DNA of 64,000 nt from an uncultured Paracoccaceae bacterium (GTDB taxonomy: Bacteria > Pseudomonadota > Alphaproteobacteria > Rhodobacterales > Rhodobacteraceae): contig CANLNT010000001.1 of NCBI GenBank assembly GCA_947492825.1, positions 2,542,001-2,606,000 of the forward strand, written 5' to 3'. The notes under the pieces are model-generated. The model worked only from the letters and a program-made list of their open reading frames with translations. It had not been told where the DNA came from and searched no databases. Both the position numbers and the translations under genes were made by a program. Positions 58,916-64,000 of this stretch are shown piece by piece (the stretch's first letter is position 1; each line of letters opens with the position of its first letter).

Positions 58916-60817
58916 ATGAAACGCACCCTTGGCGTCTGCTATTACCCAGAACACTGGCCGGAAGAGCAATGGGCGCGCGATGCCGCTCAGATGGCCGACA
59001 CCGGCCTGACATGGGTGCGTATCGGTGAATTTGCATGGGCCCGAATGGAGGCAGAGCCGGGCGTGTTCACCTGGGACTGGCTGGACCGCGCCATTGAAAC
59101 GCTGGGCAAGGCGGGCCTGAAGGTCGTGCTTGGTACGCCGACCGCCACGCCGCCGCGCTGGATGCTCGACAAGCTGCCCGACATGTTGCCCGTGGCCGAG
59201 GACGGCCATGTCCGCAAATTTGGCAGCCGCCGTCATTACGATTTCAGCCACCTTGGCTACCGGGCCGAGGCTGTGCGCATCGCCACGTTGATGGCCGAAC
59301 GCTATGGCAAGAACCCGCATGTGGCCGCCTGGCAGATCGACAACGAATACGATTGCCACGACACCACGCTCAGCTATTCGGACGCCGCCCGCGACGGGTT
59401 CCGCGACTGGCTGGCGCAGAGGTATCAATCCACCGATGCCCTGAACCGGGCGTGGGGAAATGTGTTCTGGTCAATGGATTATGACAGCTTTGACCAGATC
59501 GAACTGCCCAATCAAACCGTGACGGAACCCAACCACCCGCATGTGCTGGCCTTCCGGCGCTATAGCTCTGATCAGGTGGTGGCCTTCAACCGTGCGCAGG
59601 CGGATGCGATCCGCAAACATTCATCCGCGCCGCTGATCCACAACTACATGGGGCGCACGCTGACGTTTGACCATTTCAAAGTCGGTGCAGACCTCGATAT
59701 CGCGTCCTGGGACAGCTACCCCATTGGGTTCCTGTCGGATCGGATCGAGGGGACGCCCGCAGAAAAGCAGTTCTATCTGCGGCAGGGCCACCCCGACAAT
59801 CAGGCCTTTCACCACGACCTTTACCGCGCCGTGGGGCGCGGCCGCTGGTGGGTCATGGAACAGCAACCCGGCCCCGTGAACTGGGCGCCCTATAACCCTG
59901 CACCACTGCCCGGCATGGCCCGGCTTTGGGCGTGGGAGGCCTTTGCCCATGGGGCAGAGGCGGTCTGTTATTTCCGCTGGCGGCAAGCACCCTTTGCGCA
60001 GGAACAGATGCACGCAGGCCTCTTGCGCCCGGATTCAGAGCCTGCCCCCGCACTGGCCGAAGCTGCGCAGGTGGCCGAAGAAATCAGGGGCTTGCCCCAG
60101 ATTGATGAGGCACCAGCGCCCGTCGCGCTGATCTTTGACTATGAAAGCGCATGGGCCTGGGACGCGCAGCCGCAAGGCGCGGATTTCGATATGTTCCGGC
60201 TGGCGTTTTCGGCCTACCGCGCGCTGCGCCGTGCGGGCGTGTCGATTGACATCCTGCCGCCCGATGCGGCTGATCTGTCAGATTACAAACTGGTGCTGGC
60301 ACCGGGGTTGATGCGCCTGTCTGATCCGCTGCGCGCTGCCCTTGGCGCTTATGACGGCATTGCCTTGATCGGCCCGCGCACGGATACCAAGACCGACGAG
60401 TTGTCGATCCCGACCCCTCTTGGCCCTGACCTGCCTGACACAGACGTCAGCGTTGTGATGAGCGAAAGCATCCCGCCCACAGACGCCATTGACCTGCAAG
60501 GCGGCGGGCGCTTTCTGCACTGGTTCGAACACCTTGAGGGGCGCGCGCCGGTGCATATGTCCACGGTGGCGGGCCTGCCCGCGATCATGGGCGGCGACAC
60601 TCTGCGCTATCTCGCCGGGTGGCCGGATGATGCGACATGGGACAGCATCATTGGCGGGCTTTGTGACGCCGCGGATCTGACGACCTTTGCCCTGCCCGAA
60701 GGCCTGCGCATCCGTGACACCGCCACCCACCGCTTTGTCTTTAACTACGCGCCGCAGCCACAGACATGGAATGACACCGTCATCCCTGCAGCCGGCGTCC
60801 ATTGGGAACCGAAATGA
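58916..60817 (+). CDS. Beta-galactosidase, GH42
   Basis: 633 residues, cytosolic. The acid/base Glu is in AWQIDNEYDCHDT (about 142) and the nucleophile Glu in WWVMEQQPGPVNW (about 313), both standard for GH42. The trimer-forming domain B (about 380-580) and a C-terminal beta domain complete the family layout. It hydrolyses imported beta-galactosides such as lactose or galactosyl oligosaccharides. It has its own ribosome-binding site in the 72-bp gap and is coupled to the epimerase gene by ATGA. Confidence 0.93.
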   Translation: MKRTLGVCYYPEHWPEEQWARDAAQMADTGLTWVRIGEFAWARMEAEPGVFTWDWLDRAIETLGKAGLKVVLGTPTATPPRWMLDKLPDMLPVAEDGHVRKFGSRRHYDFSHLGYRAEAVRIATLMAERYGKNPHVAAWQIDNEYDCHDTTLSYSDAARDGFRDWLAQRYQSTDALNRAWGNVFWSMDYDSFDQIELPNQTVTEPNHPHVLAFRRYSSDQVVAFNRAQADAIRKHSSAPLIHNYMGRTLTFDHFKVGADLDIASWDSYPIGFLSDRIEGTPAEKQFYLRQGHPDNQAFHHDLYRAVGRGRWWVMEQQPGPVNWAPYNPAPLPGMARLWAWEAFAHGAEAVCYFRWRQAPFAQEQMHAGLLRPDSEPAPALAEAAQVAEEIRGLPQIDEAPAPVALIFDYESAWAWDAQPQGADFDMFRLAFSAYRALRRAGVSIDILPPDAADLSDYKLVLAPGLMRLSDPLRAALGAYDGIALIGPRTDTKTDELSIPTPLGPDLPDTDVSVVMSESIPPTDAIDLQGGGRFLHWFEHLEGRAPVHMSTVAGLPAIMGGDTLRYLAGWPDDATWDSIIGGLCDAADLTTFALPEGLRIRDTATHRFVFNYAPQPQTWNDTVIPAAGVHWEPK

Positions 60818-61785
60818 AGCACTTTGGCACCACGGCGACAGGGCAGGATGTCCACGCCCTGACCCTGCAAGACGGCGATCTTGCCGTCACTGTTTTGACC
60901 TGGGGCGCCACGGTGCAGGATGTCCGGCTGGCGGGGATTGACCGGTCGCTGACGCTCGGCTCTGACAGGCTGTCGGATTACGAAGGTGACATGCGACACC
61001 ACGGCAGCCTGATTGGCCCGATTGCCAATCGGATCAGCACGGCGCGTGTGAAGATCGACGGCATGATGTATGAATTGGAACGCAATCAGGACGGCCGCAT
61101 TCACCTTCATTCCGGCGCGCAAGCCACCCACCGCCGCCTGTGGCAGTTGGCCGATCACAGCGCCAGCCACGTGGTGCTGACCTGTGATCTTGCGGATGGT
61201 GACTCCGGGTTGCCCGGCAACAGAACCATCACCGCAACCTTTCGCGTCAGCGGCAAGACGTTGCATCTGGATGTCACCGGCACCACCGATGCCGATACGC
61301 TGATGAACTTTGCCAATCATTCCTACTGGAATTTCGACGGCACCCCGCGCTGGGACGGCCACGTCTTGCAAGTCGCGGCAGACCGCTATTTGCCAGGCAA
61401 CGCAGACCTTTGCCCAAGCGGCGAGATTGCGGATGTAACCGGCACCGACATGGACTTTCGCACACCCCGCGCGATTGCGCCCAACGCGCCGTGGCTCGAC
61501 AATAACTTCTGTCTGTCCGACGGTCCGCAGCCGCTGCGCGAGGTTCTTACACTGACCGGCACATCAGGCGTTGGCATGACCGTCGCCACTGACCAGCCCG
61601 GCATTCAGGTCTATGACGGGCGCGAGGCGATCCGCCCCGGGGGCGCCCATTACGAAGGCCTCGCGGTCGAGGCGCAGGGCTGGCCCGATGCGCCCAACAA
61701 TCGCGCGTTTCCGTCGATCAAGGTCACGGCTGAAACGCCCTACCGGCAGGCCACCACCTACCAATTCTTTGCGCCGCAGGCTTAG
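60814..61785 (+). CDS. galM: Aldose 1-epimerase (galactose mutarotase)
   Basis: 323 residues, beta-sandwich fold. The catalytic His is in FANHSYWNF (about 169) and the Glu in GLAVEAQGWPDAPN (about 287). It interconverts the beta- and alpha-anomers of galactose released by the glycosidases. Last gene of the operon; its stop overlaps that of the convergent HIU hydrolase gene as TTAG, with no terminator between. Confidence 0.92.
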   Translation: MKHFGTTATGQDVHALTLQDGDLAVTVLTWGATVQDVRLAGIDRSLTLGSDRLSDYEGDMRHHGSLIGPIANRISTARVKIDGMMYELERNQDGRIHLHSGAQATHRRLWQLADHSASHVVLTCDLADGDSGLPGNRTITATFRVSGKTLHLDVTGTTDADTLMNFANHSYWNFDGTPRWDGHVLQVAADRYLPGNADLCPSGEIADVTGTDMDFRTPRAIAPNAPWLDNNFCLSDGPQPLREVLTLTGTSGVGMTVATDQPGIQVYDGREAIRPGGAHYEGLAVEAQGWPDAPNNRAFPSIKVTAETPYRQATTYQFFAPQA

Positions 61786-62141
61786 CTGCCGCGATAGGTC
61801 GAAAAGCTGAAGGGCGAGACCAGCAGCGGCACGTGATAATGTGAAGCGGGGTCGTTGATCCCGAACCGGATCGGGATGACGTCCAGAAAGCGCGGACTGG
61901 CATCCGTCAGACCATTTGCGTCCAGATAGTCGCCTGCGTGGAATTCCAGTTCATAGGTGCCGACCGCAAAATCGGCGGCGGGCAGGATCGGGCCATCGGT
62001 GCGTCCGTCGTCATTGGTGGTCTTGCGCGCCAGCTCTGTGCGGGTGTCCCCATCCCGCCGGAACAGCACGATCACCATCCCCGCTGCAGGCACACCACGC
62101 GCGGTGTCCAGCACATGTGTCGTCAGAAATCCTTCGGACAT
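61782..62141 (-). CDS. 5-hydroxyisourate hydrolase (transthyretin-like)
   Basis: 119 residues. Family marks: TTHVLDTARGVPA at the N-terminus (catalytic His), an internal Arg in FRRDGD, HYHVPLLVSPFSFSTYRGS at the C-terminus (His and the YRGS tetrapeptide). It hydrolyses 5-hydroxyisourate to OHCU in urate breakdown. ATG 62141 is used because the family begins here; the open frame continues to 62318. Divergent from an NCS2 permease across 162 bp, which show no clear operator. Urate oxidase and OHCU decarboxylase are not in the window. Confidence 0.93.
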   Translation of the reverse strand: MSEGFLTTHVLDTARGVPAAGMVIVLFRRDGDTRTELARKTTNDDGRTDGPILPAADFAVGTYELEFHAGDYLDANGLTDASPRFLDVIPIRFGINDPASHYHVPLLVSPFSFSTYRGS

Positions 62142-62303
62142 GGCATCATTTCCCATCATTTTGCCGCTTGAACAAGCACTGATGCCACATCGCAAGTCAA
62201 CCCTTGCAAACGTATGCGGAAATCTCTTTGTGATGGCCGCATTTGGTGCTTCAATCCGCCGCAGGCCACCAGAAGTTGTGGCAATGGGAACAGGGGACAC
62301 AAG

Positions 62304-63629
62304 ATGAACACCACTCAAACGGCGGGATCGGCCTATTCAGATCCAAACGTGACACCACCCATCGGGCAGGCGGTGCCGCTTGGTTTGCAACATGTTCTGG
62401 CGATGTTTGCGTCCAACGTCACACCGTCGATTATCGTGGCCGGTGCGGCCGGGTTGGCCTTTGGCGGGCCGGAACAGATCTACCTTATTCAGATGGCCAT
62501 GCTGTTTGCCGGCATCGCGACACTCTTTCAAACTGTCGGCATCGGACCGATTGGTGCGCGTCTGCCGATCATGCAGGGCACATCCTTTGCCTTTGTCGGC
62601 GTGTTGGCCGGGATCGCCGCGACCCAAGGGCTGGGCGTGGCGTTAAGCGCCTGCATCATCGGCGGCGTGGTACACTTTGCACTGGGAACCGTCATCGGGT
62701 CACTGCGCTGGCTCTTTCCGCCGCTGGTCACCGGCTTGGTGATCCTGGCCATTGGTCTTTATCTGATCCCGGTGGCCATCAAATATGCCGCAGGCGGCGC
62801 GGCCGATTTTCAGATGGCCGCTGAAAGCTTTGGCTCGCTCAAGCATTGGTCGGTCGCACTTTCGGTGATCATTGTGGCGCTGATCGTGAAATTCTTCACC
62901 AAAGGCACTCTGTCCAACGCCGCAATTCTTGTGGGTCTCTTGGTGGGATACGCGCTCGCTTTCGCGCTTGGTATGGTCAACTTTGGGCCTGTGGCTGGCG
63001 CAGGCTGGGTCACAGCCATCCAACCCCTGCCCTACGGGTTTGAATTCAGTCTTGGCGCCGTGATCGCAGTCATTCTGGTCAGCATCGTATCGGCCATTGA
63101 AACCGTCGGTGATGCCTCTGGCACGACAAAGGCCGGTGCGGGACGCGAAGCAACCAAGGAGGAAATCGCAGGAGCAACCTATGCCGATGGCCTGGGGACC
63201 GCGATCGCTGGCGTCTTTGGCGGCCTGCCCAACACCTCGTTCAGCCAGAATGTCGGCATCGTCGGCATGACCGGCGTGATGAGCCGCCATGTCGTGACCA
63301 TCGCCGGTCTCATCATGATCATCTGCGGCCTGGTGCCCAAGATCGGTGCGGTCATCGCGTCAATGCCCCTGCCGGTGCTGGGTGGCGGCGTGATTGTGAT
63401 GTTCGGCATGGTAGCCGCGGCTGGCATGAACATGCTGACAGAGGTCACGATGAACCGCCGCAACATGGTCATCATCGCCATCTCGCTCGCGGTGGGTCTG
63501 GGTCTGAACCTTGTGCCATCTGCGGTCCAGTACCTGCCCGGCGTGGTCAAGACACTTGCCACCTCGGCCGTTGCACCAACGGCGCTTCTGGCGATTAGCC
63601 TCAACCTGATTTTGCCCGACGAAATCTAG
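62304..63629 (+). CDS. NCS2 nucleobase:cation symporter, urate/xanthine type
   Basis: 441 residues, twelve to fourteen transmembrane segments. Family motifs: LGLQHVLAMFASNVTPSII at about 27, IMQGTSFAFVGVLAG at about 92, SAIETVGDASGTTKAGAG at about 264 (the Glu of TM8), and GLPNTSFSQNVGIVGMTGV at about 312 (the NTSxSQN motif). Neighbouring HIU hydrolase suggests urate as substrate. AGGGGA precedes ATG 62304. Confidence 0.9.
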   Translation: MNTTQTAGSAYSDPNVTPPIGQAVPLGLQHVLAMFASNVTPSIIVAGAAGLAFGGPEQIYLIQMAMLFAGIATLFQTVGIGPIGARLPIMQGTSFAFVGVLAGIAATQGLGVALSACIIGGVVHFALGTVIGSLRWLFPPLVTGLVILAIGLYLIPVAIKYAAGGAADFQMAAESFGSLKHWSVALSVIIVALIVKFFTKGTLSNAAILVGLLVGYALAFALGMVNFGPVAGAGWVTAIQPLPYGFEFSLGAVIAVILVSIVSAIETVGDASGTTKAGAGREATKEEIAGATYADGLGTAIAGVFGGLPNTSFSQNVGIVGMTGVMSRHVVTIAGLIMIICGLVPKIGAVIASMPLPVLGGGVIVMFGMVAAAGMNMLTEVTMNRRNMVIIAISLAVGLGLNLVPSAVQYLPGVVKTLATSAVAPTALLAISLNLILPDEI

Positions 63630-63650
63630 GCGCTTTCACACACAACCAGA

Positions 63651-63681
63651 TGGCCCGCAATCCAATCTGCGGGCCATTTTC
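63651..63681 (+). terminator. Terminator after the NCS2 permease
   Basis: TGGCCCGCA pairs with TGCGGGCCA around an 8-nt loop, followed by TTTTC, 21 bp after the stop codon. Confidence 0.88.
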
Positions 63682-63785
63682 GATACGGAAACCATGATCG
63701 CGATAAGCTGTCGCACCCGCCTGTCAATTCCTTGGAGCCAGTCTAAATCAGGTCTAACAAACGCCGGAAGGCAAAGGACAAGATC

Positions 63786-64000
63786 ATGATGGAAACTCTG
63801 CTTCTCTCGCGGATTCAATTCGCGGCCAATATTTCGTTTCACATCCTCTTCCCGACGATCACCATCGCCCTGGGCTGGGTGCTTTTGTACTTCCGCCTGC
63901 GCTATAACCGCAGTGGAGAGGCGCGCTGGATGGAGGCTTATGGCTTTTGGGTCAAAGTCTTCGCGCTGTCCTTTGCGATGGGCGTGGTGTCCGGCATCAC
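63786..64000 (+). CDS. cydA: Cytochrome bd-type quinol oxidase subunit I, 5' part
   Basis: Only the first ~71 codons are in the window. They begin MMETLLLSRIQFAANISFHI, containing the conserved N-terminal region with His19 (a haem b595/d ligand in this family) and LFPTITIALGW, followed by the second helix (FWVKVFALSFAMGVVSGI). It is the quinol-oxidising subunit of the bd/CIO oxidase. AAAGGA precedes the ATG at 63786; a second ATG follows at 63789. Its C-terminal part and the Q-loop length, which would separate CydA from CioA, lie outside. Confidence 0.9.
   Translation, partial: MMETLLLSRIQFAANISFHILFPTITIALGWVLLYFRLRYNRSGEARWMEAYGFWVKVFALSFAMGVVSGI

Overview
The window looks like chromosomal DNA of a marine Roseobacter-group alphaproteobacterium (Rhodobacterales). 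The evidence is the high G+C content, an Irr-type Fur regulator near fabA, an NDUFS4-like complex I subunit, VPLPA-CTERM and RTX exoproteins, and above all a taurine/sulfonate module (tpa, tauR, xsc, TauE/SafE exporters, pta, ackA, soeABC). No phage, plasmid, integrase, CRISPR array or intact insertion sequence was seen. The only transposase-like gene is a REP-associated (RAYT) protein that appears to have lost its catalytic residues.

Layout. 1-5.3 kb: partial miaB, a RAYT-like gene, irr, a TIM-barrel isomerase, a membrane desaturase and fabA. 5.3-9.8 kb: GNAT, an enolase-superfamily dehydratase, a membrane-anchored Rossmann protein, and a TetR-pspA-YiaA/B envelope-stress unit with four copies of a 13-bp operator. 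9.8-11.5 kb: plsC-cdsA lipid genes. 11.6-17.3 kb: three tandem RTX proteins. 17.3-28.4 kb: housekeeping and small envelope genes (CAP lipoprotein, tRNA-Arg, NDUFS4, M29 peptidase, a zincin-like protein without its catalytic Glu, VPLPA protein, uvrB, an EEP phosphatase, a NYN nuclease) and a probably frameshifted small gene.

28.4-47.3 kb: the sulfonate module is split. tpa (taurine to sulfoacetaldehyde) stands alone with its own terminator. About 6 kb later come tauR, xsc, a TauE/SafE exporter, pta, ackA, a second TauE/SafE and soeA-orf62-soeB-soeC. Together they would take taurine to alanine, acetyl phosphate and sulfite, make acetyl-CoA or acetate, and export or oxidise the sulfite. Between the two parts lie a DCC-HTTM fusion with a sterol-desaturase partner, and a DMT transporter preceded by an FMN riboswitch (RibN type).

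47.9-61.8 kb: a Crp-like regulator and a galactoside locus. iclR and the ABC ATPase gene face the binding-protein, two permeases, alpha-galactosidase, a sugar dehydrogenase (SDR), KDGal kinase, KDPGal aldolase, lactonase, beta-galactosidase and aldose epimerase. This is a De Ley-Doudoroff galactose route in one run of mostly overlapping genes, but galactonate dehydratase is absent from it. 61.8-64 kb: HIU hydrolase, an NCS2 (urate-type) permease and the start of a cytochrome bd oxidase gene.

Several enzymes show unusual changes at positions that are normally catalytic: acetate kinase (Asp to Gly), the SDR (YxxxK to YxxxN), the zincin-like protein (HExxH to HLxxH) and the RAYT protein (HUH and Tyr). 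These, the 62-aa ORF inside soeABC, the TetR operator array and the DCC-HTTM/sterol-desaturase pair are the most useful leads.
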